This document shows positions 1 through 8,318 of a stretch of 12,814 nucleotides of DNA, in pieces. Position 1 is the stretch's first letter; every line of letters starts with the position of its first letter. The notes under the pieces were generated by a model. The model searched no databases. It was given only the letters and a program-made list of their open reading frames with translations, and was not told the DNA's origin. Both the position numbers and the translations under genes were made by a program. Source of the stretch: Oscillospiraceae bacterium (GTDB taxonomy: Bacteria; Bacillota; Clostridia; Oscillospirales; Acutalibacteraceae); assembly GCA_031273775.1 (NCBI GenBank), contig JAISRF010000134.1, forward strand, positions 1 through 12,814, given 5' to 3'.

Positions 1-3000
1 TTTTGTCAATTACGAAGGTGTCTTTGGGGCTGTGAAATATCGCGGTGTTTTTGTGAGAAGAGACAATATCCGCAATCAGCCTGTAAAGGGAATTGTGATA
101 GCCGTATTCCTCGTCGCAGAGGATGACCAAATCAACCTTTACATCCATCAGCCGCCAGTATTCGTGCGCCAAAAGCACCTCATAAAGGAGCGGCGCCTGG
201 TTTTCCTCGTTCAGATGAAGCAGGACAATGGGCATATCGCCAGAAATTTCATATTTCCAGAGCGAGGATTGCCCCGATTTATTTTGAAGGATAACGCCGG
301 AATGCTTACGTTTTGAGGGACTGATAAATAAAATATGCGAAATTAGTTCCTGATACAGCTTTATTTTATCGGCGTTTAAATCCCGGAACTGCGCTTCAAT
401 CCGACCGCGCTGGAGCGCGAGCTGAAAAGCCTGCCGCACGCCGTCCGGCCGTCTGTAGGTATCTGTCCGTGCCAGGACGTGCTCGCGGCTTCCGCCGATG
501 ATGGTGATAAAGGAAACGCGCGCGCTTTTCCCCGGCTTGACGGACACGCGGACGCGGAGGCTTGCACAGGGGTCAAGTACCGCGCCTATCGTACCGGAAA
601 GCGGTTTGCCGCGGCGCAGCCCGTCGGGATTTTGGCCGGTGTGCCCGCGCCCCAAAAACTGCATTCTGTCGGTTTCAAACTGAAGCCCGTCATATAAACC
701 GCCGTCTGTTACGATGGTATGCGCCAGCCAATTTTGCTTTTCGCCGTCCGAGCGCGGGCGGCGGCTGGCCGTGATACAGCGCCGGTCGGCGTCAAAGGCC
801 GTTTCCACAAACAGATTGCTGAAAGCGGGGTGCGCCATGTCGTCGGCCAAAGGCGCGATGACCACCTCAAAATAGCTGGTGATTTCTATGACCGCAGGAG
901 CCGTGCCGTTGTTTTTGAGGATCACGCGGCGGATTTCGGTGTTGTCGCCGGAAGCGACCGTCACCTCGGTTTTTGTGTCAATCGACCCGTCCGATCGGGT
1001 GAAAACCGCCTTGTCCGACTCAAAAAGCACCTGGTATTTGTCCGGAACCGTATCCACGGGAGCCCGCGTCGCCGACCACACATCGCCCGTGCCGGAGTTC
1101 CGCAGATAAATAAACATTCCGTAAGGATCGAGGGTGCGATCCTCCCGCCAGCGGGTTACCGCCGCCATTTTGCTCTTGCTGTACCCTGTGCCGCGCTCAG
1201 TCAGCATGACGGAATAGTTCCCGTTGGTTAAGATATGCGTACGCGGCAGAGCCGGATCCGGGGTGTGTGGCTCTCGTTTAATAACCTCGGCACGGCGCGT
1301 TTCTCTCCGTACCGGCTCTACTTTTTCCCGTACGGTTTTGGCAAGCGGGATGCCGGCCGGCGTTTTTTCCTGCAAAAGCAGCCGCGCCGCGTGGATGGCC
1401 GGATTGGAGTGAAACCGTTCCCGCATTATATCGCCGTGCAGATGGTTGTTCAGCGCAACCAGGCTCATGCCCTGGTGATGGGCCATAAAGCTCTTTATAA
1501 CCGCCCTTTTCGGCTCAAAAACCAGCCGTTCCGGCGTGTAGTCGGCGGCCTCAAACAACCCGTAAGGCCCCTCTAAGCCTTCTTTTTTAAGCCGGTGTAT
1601 GTTTTCGGACGCGCCGACAGGGTCAACGGAAAGCGCCAAAAATGTGGCGTAGGGCGCGGTGACGGCGTCCTCGGTAAGGCCTCTTTTAAGCCCAAGCCAC
1701 GGTACTCCGATTGCCTTGTACTGATAGTCATGGCTGGTATCCAATGAATAAAAGCAGGATTCGGACGCGCCCCACGGCATGTTTCTGAGCTTACCGTATT
1801 TCTTTTGGCAGCGAACGGCAAAGTGACAGGTTTCATCCAGCAATGTGTTCCGGTAGCTTTTCATAATCAGTAGCGGCATCAGATACTCAAACATGGTGCC
1901 TGTCCATGAGGCGAGTCCTTTATACCGATCCGTTACGGTCAGTGCCCGCCCCATGCGGAACCAATGTGATACGGGCACCTCTCCGGTGGCAATGGCGATA
2001 TAGCTCGCCTGCCGTGCCTCGGAGGCGAGCAGGTCATAATAAGACGCGGTGAGCTTTTCCTCCGCAATGTTGTAGCCGATGGAAAAAAGCGCTTTCTTTT
2101 TGTCGTAAAGCGGGATAAAGGTCATGTCCGCCCACAGCTTTGCAACCCGTTCTGCCAGCGACTCCAGCATCCGGGCGCATGGGAGAAAATCCGCCGTTTC
2201 CCGTCTGTGACGCTCAAGCATATGCTCCAGCTTTGCCCGCCATTCGCCGCTCTTTATCCGCGGCGCCCAATCTGTGCGCGAAAGCTCTTCCAAAGGATCC
2301 GGCGCCGCCGAAACCGACCGCCATACCGCCGCCCCGTCCGCGCCGGCGGCGTTCAGTGTGTCCCGGACGCCATTCAAGAATTCGCCGCCGTCAGGGGGGC
2401 GTTTAAGATATTGCCGCAGCCCCTGCTCCAGCGTTATCAGATACCCGGACAGGTTGCCGCTGTCCACGGTGGAAATATATTCCGGTTTCATGGGAATCAG
2501 CGTGCGGGTGTCATACCAGTTGTAAAGATGGCCGTTCCACTTTTGAAGCGATTCTACGGTGGTAAGCGTTTTGTCAAGAAGCTCCGTCATTTCCGGCGTG
2601 CCGATATACCCGAAATCGCGGGCGGTCAGCGTCGCCATCAGTCCAAAGCCTATATTGGTCGGCGACGTACGCCGGGCGACCCCTTTCGGCGGATCAAGCT
2701 GAACATTGTCGGGCGCGAGATAATGGTTTTTCTCTGTGGCAAACTCTTCGAAATACCGCCATGTTTTCCGCGCGATACGCCCGAGCTCCGTCTGTTCCAA
2801 TTCCGGGATTGGAGCCGCCACGCCGTTTTCAGCGCGGCTGATGACGTACGCAAGCAGCGGCGAGAGCGCCCAAATCAGCAAAAGCGGCAGAAAAAGCCAC
2901 GCGACCTCGGCGTGGTATAAAATCACGGGGATGAGCGCGGCAATGGTCAGAAAATAGACACTGCCCATCATGCGCAGATAACTGCCCGGTGTGTTTTTCT

Positions 3001-5683
3001 GCGCACTTTCGGTGTCCGCCGCCGTCACCCAGGCAAGCAAGTTTTTCCCTGTGGCAAGCCGGACGAGGGTGACAAAAATGCCGCTTACGGATTGCCACGC
3101 CTGATAGGGCAAAAACGCCACAACCAGCGAACCCTGTACCAGTGACGATTTAAGTGCGCTGAATATGGCCACATACCGTTTTGTTTTCCTCCGAAAGGGG
3201 AGAGTCGCCGGCAGAGAGGCGCTCAAGGTGAAAAGGAAAGGCAAAAACGCTACGACCAAAAGCGCCCCCGTCCAAAAAAGCGCGCTGCCCGGAAGAACAG
3301 TCAGCGCCAGAAGGATCAGTAACATCAGCGCGGGGGCTACCAGACTGCGCCGAAGATTATCGGCTATCTTCCACCTGGAGAGCGGCGAAAGGGGGTTGGT
3401 AATCTTTTTTCCGTTGCCTGTGCGGATTCTGGGCATCAAATGCGGCAGAAGCTGCCAGTCGCCCCTTATCCAGCGCAGCTGGCGGGAGGAATGGGTATTG
3501 TAGCCGGTGGGAAACGTATCAACCAGTCGTATATCGGTGACAAGGCCCGCTCTTAAGTAGGAGCCTTCCAGCAAATCGTGGCTGAGCACGGTGTTTTCGG
3601 GGAAAGCGCCGGTTAAAATCCGCTGGTATACCCCAAGGTCATAAATCCCCTTGCCGGTAAAAATTCCCTCGCCGAACATATCCTGATACACATCTGAAAT
3701 CGCGCCCGAATAAGGGTCAAGCCCATCCTGAGTGGTAAATATACGCGAGAAAACCGTCTTTCCGGCGCATTCGACATCCACGTCAATCCGCGGCTGTAAA
3801 ATGCCGTAGCCCTCCCTGACCGTGCCGCGCTCGGCGTCCACCGCCGGACTGTTAAGGGGATGAGCCATGGTTCCGGCCAAAGCCCTCGCCGCGCCCATCG
3901 GCAGAATGGTATCGCTGTCGAGGGTAATGACATATTTAACGGTGGGCGGCGTCACACAGGACATATAGGCAAAGCTGGTATCCGCAAGCCCCATTAACAT
4001 GCGCCCAAACTCTAAAAGCGCGCCCCGCTTCCGTTCCCACCCAATCCAGACGTGGTTGCTTTCGTTATATTGTCTGCCACGGTGATAAAAATAAAATTTA
4101 TCTTTTTTTCCGGCGGCATAGGTCTGATTCAGCTGTTTTATGCCCGAAAGAGCTGTGTCTATCACCGCGTCATCGTCATCGCTGTGCTCCGCGGCCGCGT
4201 CCTTGAACGCCCCGAGCAGGGCAAAATACAAATGGTCGTCACGGTTGGATAAATAATGACTTTCCAGCGTATCAAGCAGTTCCCGCACTCGTTCCGCGTG
4301 GGGAAGCAGCGTGGGGATGACCACCACCGTGCCCAAATCGGCCGGGATACCCTCTTTAAGTTCCATTTTAGGCAGCGGTTCCGGCTTTACGGCGGTACAT
4401 ACAAGCCGGTTGACCATTTGCGCGGCGAATTCCGATGCGGGAATCAGCACGGCAAAGCCCGCCAGCAGGGCGACCGGCCAACCTGAGCCGCCCACCAATC
4501 CGACATACAGCGCCGCCGCGAAAAACAGCGCCGAAACCACGCCGCCGATTGCCGTAAAGTAAAGGATTTTCCTTGCTCCGCCGCCGGACAAAGCAGACCT
4601 CGGCCGCCGCCCTCGGCCGCCGGCAATGCAGGCTTCCAGTTTCGGCAAGCCTTTTCCGGCAAGATAATATCCCACATGGCCGTCCGATCCGGAACGCGCC
4701 GGAGCGGATTCTTTTTCTTTTTGCGCGTTTTCAGCGAGACGGATTGCCTGGGCTGCGACATGCAGCTCTGAACAGCGGTACCGAGCTGCCAATGCTTCCG
4801 ATTTCTTTCTGTACCGGCCGCGCGTGGTCTTGTCCATTTCGGAATACGATCCATCGGGGTCGCCGGACAGAACCTTTTCCAGTTCACTGGAGGAACGCAG
4901 CAGTTCCTCCCAGTCCATCACCGCGAAATAACGCAGGCTGGTAACGGTATTGCATATGGATACCGTCGTCAAAGATTGCGCATTGTGCTCTTTCCGCGTG
5001 ATTCTCTCCACGCTTGTGCCCTGCGTTTTGAGTATCAGGTCAAGCGCCCGTACGATTTCGGCAAATCCTGTCTCTGATCGGCGCAGGCGGTAATGCAGAT
5101 GCTCAATATATGCCGGAGCGGAAGCGAATTCCCCAACGTATTCGTTCAGCTTTTTCGCGGCGCGCTTGCTGTCCTTTGAGAAAGCGACCGCAATATTCTT
5201 AAAGGTTTCGTCCGCCATCCGCCACTCCAGCCGGGTTTCCTGTATGTTTTCGCAGACAAACCGCAGATTTTCGATAAGAACAAGCTTTACGGCAAGCGGT
5301 ATCGCTTCAATCTCACGTTCGGATAGGGTGTTTTCTTCCTGGTACGCTTTCAGGTAATCCGACAAAGCAGTTTCATCCATCCGGCCGTTGGTTAGGGCGG
5401 ATACGTCAGCGGCCGCCGCGTAAATACGCGTGTGGCCTTTCCGGGGGTTTTCATTCAAAACAGGAAGCCGTAAATAACTTTTTTTATTCAGGTCAAGACG
5501 AAGCTCCTGCACTTGCTTCGAGATGATATAAAAGTTGTCCAGCAGCCACTGGGCCGCGGCGGGTACGGGCAGCTTTTTCCGGGTATCCTCATTCAGGCTT
5601 TTATATACAGACAGTATAAAAGCATAATTCCGGTTCAGGGCAGGCAATGGCCAATTGGAACAGTTCCGTGTAAAATCATTCAA
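1..5683 (-). CDS. Cyclic beta-1,2-glucan synthase (NdvB/Cgs-like, GT84), C-terminus beyond left edge
   Basis: This enzyme builds linear beta-1,2-glucan from UDP-glucose at the inner face of the membrane, then closes it into a ring. One frame without stops spans about 1,894 codons; family members have about 2,800 residues, so the C-terminal third is outside the window. Seen in order: a soluble N-terminal region (about 1-365); membrane segments near 372-415; a GT84 glycosyltransferase domain with VVVIPT near 455, a DSD metal/nucleotide motif at 589-591 and QLRW at 735-738; more membrane segments near 777-850 and 900-950; a glycoamylase-like cyclisation domain (about 960-1420) with SCFYSLDTSHDY after E1308 and HHQGM from 1402; then the beta-rich start of the GH94-type region from about 1480, cut before its catalytic barrel. 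The start is a TTG at 5683-5681, nine bases after AAAGGA (5693-5698). An ATG nearby is out of frame. The family assignment is strong. That the product is a cyclic glucan in this Gram-positive cell is inferred. Confidence 0.93.
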   Translation of the reverse strand, partial: MNDFTRNCSNWPLPALNRNYAFILSVYKSLNEDTRKKLPVPAAAQWLLDNFYIISKQVQELRLDLNKKSYLRLPVLNENPRKGHTRIYAAAADVSALTNGRMDETALSDYLKAYQEENTLSEREIEAIPLAVKLVLIENLRFVCENIQETRLEWRMADETFKNIAVAFSKDSKRAAKKLNEYVGEFASAPAYIEHLHYRLRRSETGFAEIVRALDLILKTQGTSVERITRKEHNAQSLTTVSICNTVTSLRYFAVMDWEELLRSSSELEKVLSGDPDGSYSEMDKTTRGRYRKKSEALAARYRCSELHVAAQAIRLAENAQKEKESAPARSGSDGHVGYYLAGKGLPKLEACIAGGRGRRPRSALSGGGARKILYFTAIGGVVSALFFAAALYVGLVGGSGWPVALLAGFAVLIPASEFAAQMVNRLVCTAVKPEPLPKMELKEGIPADLGTVVVIPTLLPHAERVRELLDTLESHYLSNRDDHLYFALLGAFKDAAAEHSDDDDAVIDTALSGIKQLNQTYAAGKKDKFYFYHRGRQYNESNHVWIGWERKRGALLEFGRMLMGLADTSFAYMSCVTPPTVKYVITLDSDTILPMGAARALAGTMAHPLNSPAVDAERGTVREGYGILQPRIDVDVECAGKTVFSRIFTTQDGLDPYSGAISDVYQDMFGEGIFTGKGIYDLGVYQRILTGAFPENTVLSHDLLEGSYLRAGLVTDIRLVDTFPTGYNTHSSRQLRWIRGDWQLLPHLMPRIRTGNGKKITNPLSPLSRWKIADNLRRSLVAPALMLLILLALTVLPGSALFWTGALLVVAFLPFLFTLSASLPATLPFRRKTKRYVAIFSALKSSLVQGSLVVAFLPYQAWQSVSGIFVTLVRLATGKNLLAWVTAADTESAQKNTPGSYLRMMGSVYFLTIAALIPVILYHAEVAWLFLPLLLIWALSPLLAYVISRAENGVAAPIPELEQTELGRIARKTWRYFEEFATEKNHYLAPDNVQLDPPKGVARRTSPTNIGFGLMATLTARDFGYIGTPEMTELLDKTLTTVESLQKWNGHLYNWYDTRTLIPMKPEYISTVDSGNLSGYLITLEQGLRQYLKRPPDGGEFLNGVRDTLNAAGADGAAVWRSVSAAPDPLEELSRTDWAPRIKSGEWRAKLEHMLERHRRETADFLPCARMLESLAERVAKLWADMTFIPLYDKKKALFSIGYNIAEEKLTASYYDLLASEARQASYIAIATGEVPVSHWFRMGRALTVTDRYKGLASWTGTMFEYLMPLLIMKSYRNTLLDETCHFAVRCQKKYGKLRNMPWGASESCFYSLDTSHDYQYKAIGVPWLGLKRGLTEDAVTAPYATFLALSVDPVGASENIHRLKKEGLEGPYGLFEAADYTPERLVFEPKRAVIKSFMAHHQGMSLVALNNHLHGDIMRERFHSNPAIHAARLLLQEKTPAGIPLAKTVREKVEPVRRETRRAEVIKREPHTPDPALPRTHILTNGNYSVMLTERGTGYSKSKMAAVTRWREDRTLDPYGMFIYLRNSGTGDVWSATRAPVDTVPDKYQVLFESDKAVFTRSDGSIDTKTEVTVASGDNTEIRRVILKNNGTAPAVIEITSYFEVVIAPLADDMAHPAFSNLFVETAFDADRRCITASRRPRSDGEKQNWLAHTIVTDGGLYDGLQFETDRMQFLGRGHTGQNPDGLRRGKPLSGTIGAVLDPCASLRVRVSVKPGKSARVSFITIIGGSREHVLARTDTYRRPDGVRQAFQLALQRGRIEAQFRDLNADKIKLYQELISHILFISPSKRKHSGVILQNKSGQSSLWKYEISGDMPIVLLHLNEENQAPLLYEVLLAHEYWRLMDVKVDLVILCDEEYGYHNSLYRLIADIVSSHKNTAIFHSPKDTFVIDK

Positions 5684-5710
5684 TATTTCCCATCCTTTCA
5701 AACGGTTAAT

Positions 5711-5719
5711 ATTGTAACA
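5711..5719 (-). promoter_or_regulatory. Probable extended -10 promoter of the cyclic glucan synthase gene
   Basis: Read on the minus strand, TACAAT lies at 5716-5711 and is preceded by TGT, giving an extended -10 element about 28 bases upstream of the TTG start. No good -35 hexamer sits 16-18 bases further upstream. The surrounding DNA is AT-rich, in contrast to the GC-rich genes on both sides. This would be a vegetative (sigma-A type) promoter; the assignment rests on the -10 alone. Confidence 0.4.
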
Positions 5720-5809
5720 CAGTACCATTTTGAAAAGATGGACAAATAAAAAATTATTAATTTACGCTTCGGAACAAGTTCATTGAAACGCCAACATCGT
5801 AAAATTTCA

Positions 5810-5838
5810 TTGCAAATTTCTGTCACATGGGGTATAAT
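5810..5838 (+). promoter_or_regulatory. Sigma-A-type promoter for the DUF2344 gene
   Basis: TTGCAA (5810-5815) and a perfect TATAAT (5833-5838) are separated by exactly 17 bases. Transcription would begin near 5845, leaving a leader of about 33 bases with the GAGAGGA ribosome site before the ATG at 5879. It diverges from the glucan synthase promoter about 95 bp away, so a shared regulator could bind between them, but I see no clear operator. Confidence 0.7.
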
Positions 5839-5878
5839 GCTTACAAATCACCAATGTTTGGGATTAGAGAGGATTGGA

Positions 5879-6565
5879 ATGAATACACAGACGGATTTTT
5901 TCAATTATCGCGCGTGGTTTTCCAAAACCGGCGCGTCAACCTATATGTCGCATTTGGATATCATGCGCTATTTTACCCGGCTTTTCCGTCGCGCCGGGCT
6001 TCCCGTCTGGCACACGGAGGGCTTTAACCCGCACCCTTATCTCAATTTTGGGCTGCCGCTGCCACTGGGCGTATGGGGATTAGGCGAATGTGTGGACTTT
6101 CGCCTGACGGAATATAATCCCCCGGAAGCCGTGCGATTGGCGCTGGTAAACGACCCGGCGCTGATTGGCTCCGGTGAAAGGGGATCCCATGGCGTGGCGG
6201 TGACCGGGGTGACCTTCCCGGTACACAAAACCGGAGAAATTGCCTTTGCCGACTATGAATTTGTGTTTTCGGAAGATATTCGTCAACCGGCGGCGGATTT
6301 TTTTGCCCGGGAGCGCATACAAGTCATTAAAAAATCCAAAAACAAACAGGGGAAAGGGGATTCGCAAACGCAAACAGACATAAAGCCGGACATTGCCCGC
6401 TTTTCTTTCGAGGAAAAAACGCTGATGATCACGCTCTGTGCCTCGCCCGCAAAAACACTGAGCCCCGGTCTGGTATCCGGCGCGTTCCGCGAATTCGCCG
6501 GACTTTCCGCAACGCGGATTACGCGCGCGGGACTGCTATTACAGGACTTTTCGCCCTTTTGCTGA
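5879..6565 (+). CDS. TIGR03936 family (DUF2344) radical-SAM-associated protein
   Basis: The 228-residue product begins with the family signature: RAWFSKTGASTYMSHLDIMR, then RRAGLPVWHTEGFNPHP and the LGVWGLGECVDF stretch. In most Clostridia this family is encoded directly after, or fused to, a B12-binding radical SAM protein (TIGR03960), often beside RNase G and ribosomal protein L21 genes; its biochemical role is not settled. A charged linker rich in K, Q and G (about residues 143-163) joins the N-terminal core to a C-terminal beta-rich part. I chose the ATG at 5879 because GAGAGGA lies just upstream; the frame is open for 32 more codons upstream, but these overlap the promoter. Neither a radical SAM gene nor the ribosomal genes adjoin it here, so it appears to be a single-gene unit. 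Confidence 0.85.
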   Translation: MNTQTDFFNYRAWFSKTGASTYMSHLDIMRYFTRLFRRAGLPVWHTEGFNPHPYLNFGLPLPLGVWGLGECVDFRLTEYNPPEAVRLALVNDPALIGSGERGSHGVAVTGVTFPVHKTGEIAFADYEFVFSEDIRQPAADFFARERIQVIKKSKNKQGKGDSQTQTDIKPDIARFSFEEKTLMITLCASPAKTLSPGLVSGAFREFAGLSATRITRAGLLLQDFSPFC

Positions 6566-6587
6566 CGAATACGCAAATGTTCTTCTC

Positions 6588-6616
6588 TTGACACGGATTG
6601 TTTTTTGATGTATTGT
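6588..6616 (+). promoter_or_regulatory. Sigma-A-type promoter of murC
   Basis: A consensus TTGACA (6588-6593) is followed after exactly 17 bases by TATTGT (6611-6616). It sits about 22 bases after the stop of the upstream gene and gives murC a leader of about 105 bases. A further TATAAT at 6672-6677 has no matching -35 and may be a weak second start. The -35 is perfect and the spacing ideal, so this is the best promoter in the window. Confidence 0.75.
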
Positions 6617-6695
6617 TTGTATCAGTAGCTGAAATGAGCAAAAAAACATGTCTAAAACAGCCGTTGCGTTGTATAATGGTATCGGGGTGAATTTT

Positions 6696-6728
6696 ATGAA
6701 TGCTACTGTTTCAGATCTGGAGGATTGA
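6696..6728 (+). other. Possible 10-codon leader ORF before murC
   Basis: ATG at 6696 opens a tiny frame encoding MNATVSDLED and ends with TGA at 6726-6728, two bases before the GTG start of murC. A purine-rich GGGGTGA lies five bases upstream and could act as its ribosome site. The murC Shine-Dalgarno GGAGG (6719-6723) lies inside this frame, so translating it could couple to, or compete with, murC initiation. Nothing shows that it is translated; the arrangement may be chance. Confidence 0.2.
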
Positions 6729-6730
6729 CT

Positions 6731-8212
6731 GTGAAAAATCAAACCGAAACCGACCGTGTTCTTTTGGCGGCCAAGCGCGTTCATATGATTGGTATCGGCG
6801 GCTCCGGGATGTGCCCGCTGGCGGAAATCCTGCACAGTCGCGGCGTGGCTCTCACCGGATCGGACAACAACGAGAGCGACACACTGAACCGAATCCGCGC
6901 GCTGGGAATTCCCGTCACCGTGGGACATTTTGAGGATACCGTTCAAACCGCCGACGCGGTGGTTTATTCGGCGGCCATCTCCGGGGATAATCCCGAACTC
7001 GCGGGTGCGAAAAAGCGCGGAATACCCTGCTTTGAGCGTTCCCTGCTGCTGGGCGCGCTCACCCGTCTCTTTGAACGTTGCGTCGGGGTCGCGGGAACGC
7101 ACGGCAAAACCACCGTTACCTCCATGCTCACTCAGATTCTGCTTACCGGCGGGCTTGACCCATCGGCGGTAATCGGCGGGAAACTGCCCCTGATTAACGC
7201 CAACGGTCGCGCCGGGCAAAGCGGTTTACTGGTCTGCGAGGCCTGCGAGTACCACAACACCTTTCTGGAAATGTCGCCCACCTTGGCTGTGCTTCTGAAT
7301 ATCGACAACGACCATCTGGAATTTTTCGGCGCCATGGAAAATTTAGAGGCGGCGTTTACCGAATTCTGCGCCAAAGCCGCTGTCATTCTGGTAAACGGGA
7401 ACGACTTGCCCGCGCTGAAAGCCGCAAAAATCGAAACCGCGGGGCGGACACACAGCTTTGTCTCTAACGCCAATAACAAAGAGGAGCATTCGCAATTGCG
7501 CTTTGCGAAGCGCGTTTACACTTACGGAGAGGGCGAAGGCTTTGATTTTGCCTTTTCCAATATCCAAAAGCGCAAAACCGGCCACTTGTTTGATTTTTCC
7601 GCGCAAGGCGACCGGCCTTTTGAGATTGAAATCAAGGTTCCGGGTCGCCACAATGTGCAAAACGCGGCGGCGGCGGCAGCGGCGGCTCTGCTCTTGGGTG
7701 CGGACGCCCAAGCCATTCAAAAAGGGCTGAGGGAATTCGGCGGCGCGGGACGCCGGTTCGAAATCTTGGGCGAATTCACGCCCGGGCAAAACATCGGGGC
7801 GACAGTCCCAGAGACAGGTTCCAAAGCGAGCGTAACCGTCGCCGACGATTACGCCCACCACCCTACCGAACTCCGCGTAACCCTGGAGACGGCAAAAAGC
7901 ATGGACTTCAAAACGGTGTGGGCGGTATTCCAGCCCTTTACGTTTTCGCGCACCGCCATGCTGCTGGACGAATTCGCCCAGGCGCTGCAAATTGCGGACA
8001 AAGTCATCCTCGCCGAAATTATGGGCAGCCGCGAGGTGAACACCTACAACATTTATTCATCTGATTTAGCCGCGAAAATCCCCGGTTCTGTCTGTCTGCC
8101 GGATTTTCGGTCCATCGCCGACCATGTGACGGCAAACGCTCAGCCGGGCGATTTAGTGCTGACGCTGGGCTGCGGAGACATTTACAAAGCAGCAAAATTG
8201 ATGCTGGATTAA
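6731..8212 (+). CDS. murC: UDP-N-acetylmuramate--L-alanine ligase MurC
   Basis: MurC adds L-alanine to UDP-MurNAc using ATP, the first peptide-forming step of peptidoglycan synthesis, in the cytoplasm. The product has 493 residues, close to the 491 of the E. coli enzyme. Visible motifs are GIGGSGM (21-27) in the N-terminal Rossmann domain, the ATP-binding GTHGKTT (122-128), the NIDNDHLEFF stretch (from 190), PGRHNVQNAAAA of the central domain, and DDYAHHPTE (372-380) that opens the C-terminal domain. The start is GTG at 6731, seven bases after GGAGG (6719-6723); a TTG at 6725 is too close to that site. There is an insertion of roughly 15 residues (about 356-370) before the DDYAHHP motif. The gene stands alone rather than in a division and cell wall cluster, followed after 106 bp by the spore maturation genes. 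Confidence 0.97.
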   Translation: MKNQTETDRVLLAAKRVHMIGIGGSGMCPLAEILHSRGVALTGSDNNESDTLNRIRALGIPVTVGHFEDTVQTADAVVYSAAISGDNPELAGAKKRGIPCFERSLLLGALTRLFERCVGVAGTHGKTTVTSMLTQILLTGGLDPSAVIGGKLPLINANGRAGQSGLLVCEACEYHNTFLEMSPTLAVLLNIDNDHLEFFGAMENLEAAFTEFCAKAAVILVNGNDLPALKAAKIETAGRTHSFVSNANNKEEHSQLRFAKRVYTYGEGEGFDFAFSNIQKRKTGHLFDFSAQGDRPFEIEIKVPGRHNVQNAAAAAAAALLLGADAQAIQKGLREFGGAGRRFEILGEFTPGQNIGATVPETGSKASVTVADDYAHHPTELRVTLETAKSMDFKTVWAVFQPFTFSRTAMLLDEFAQALQIADKVILAEIMGSREVNTYNIYSSDLAAKIPGSVCLPDFRSIADHVTANAQPGDLVLTLGCGDIYKAAKLMLD

Positions 8213-8262
8213 CAGTCCACGCGGGCATGCATCCGCCACCGGCAATTCCACAACTCCCATAA

Positions 8263-8293
8263 ACGCGCGTAATACTTATCCGTTTGCGCGCGT
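8263..8293 (+). repeat. Hairpin between murC and spmA
   Basis: ACGCGCG (8263-8269) and CGCGCGT (8287-8293) are perfect inverted complements. The stem extends inward by a G-T and two A-T pairs to about 10 bp around an 11-base loop. It lies about 50 bases after murC and ends 11 bases before the GGGGG ribosome site of spmA. No T-run follows, so it is not a standard intrinsic terminator; it could reduce readthrough or be an operator. No convincing sporulation sigma promoter was found in the 8213-8318 gap. Confidence 0.35.
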
Positions 8294-8318
8294 ACATATT
8301 TATCGGGGGTATGGTGTT

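Noticed and set aside
3613..4887. Minus-strand frames at 4444-4887 and 3613-3933
   Set aside because: They are in other frames of the same strand as the glucan synthase; the continuous in-frame translation through both stretches carries the family motifs, so these are out-of-frame artefacts and not evidence of a frameshift.
32..5357. Numerous plus-strand open frames of 60-240 codons, for example at 719-1231 and 2207-2920
   Set aside because: They lie opposite a single uninterrupted minus-strand frame with clear GT84 and glycoamylase-like motifs. Their translations are Arg/Pro/Ala-rich without recognisable domains, as expected of antisense shadows in GC-rich DNA.
6539..7219. 226-codon minus-strand frame opposite the start of murC
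   Set aside because: It runs through the murC promoter and the P-loop region on the opposite strand, has no recognisable motif and no good ribosome site; murC is unambiguous.
7343..7990. 215-codon minus-strand frame inside murC
   Set aside because: It is antisense to conserved MurC domains and lacks recognisable motifs or domain features.
8213..8318. Sigma-E or sigma-G promoter for spmAB
   Set aside because: AT-rich pieces such as ACATATTTATC are present, but no pair of -35 and -10 elements with correct spacing could be identified.
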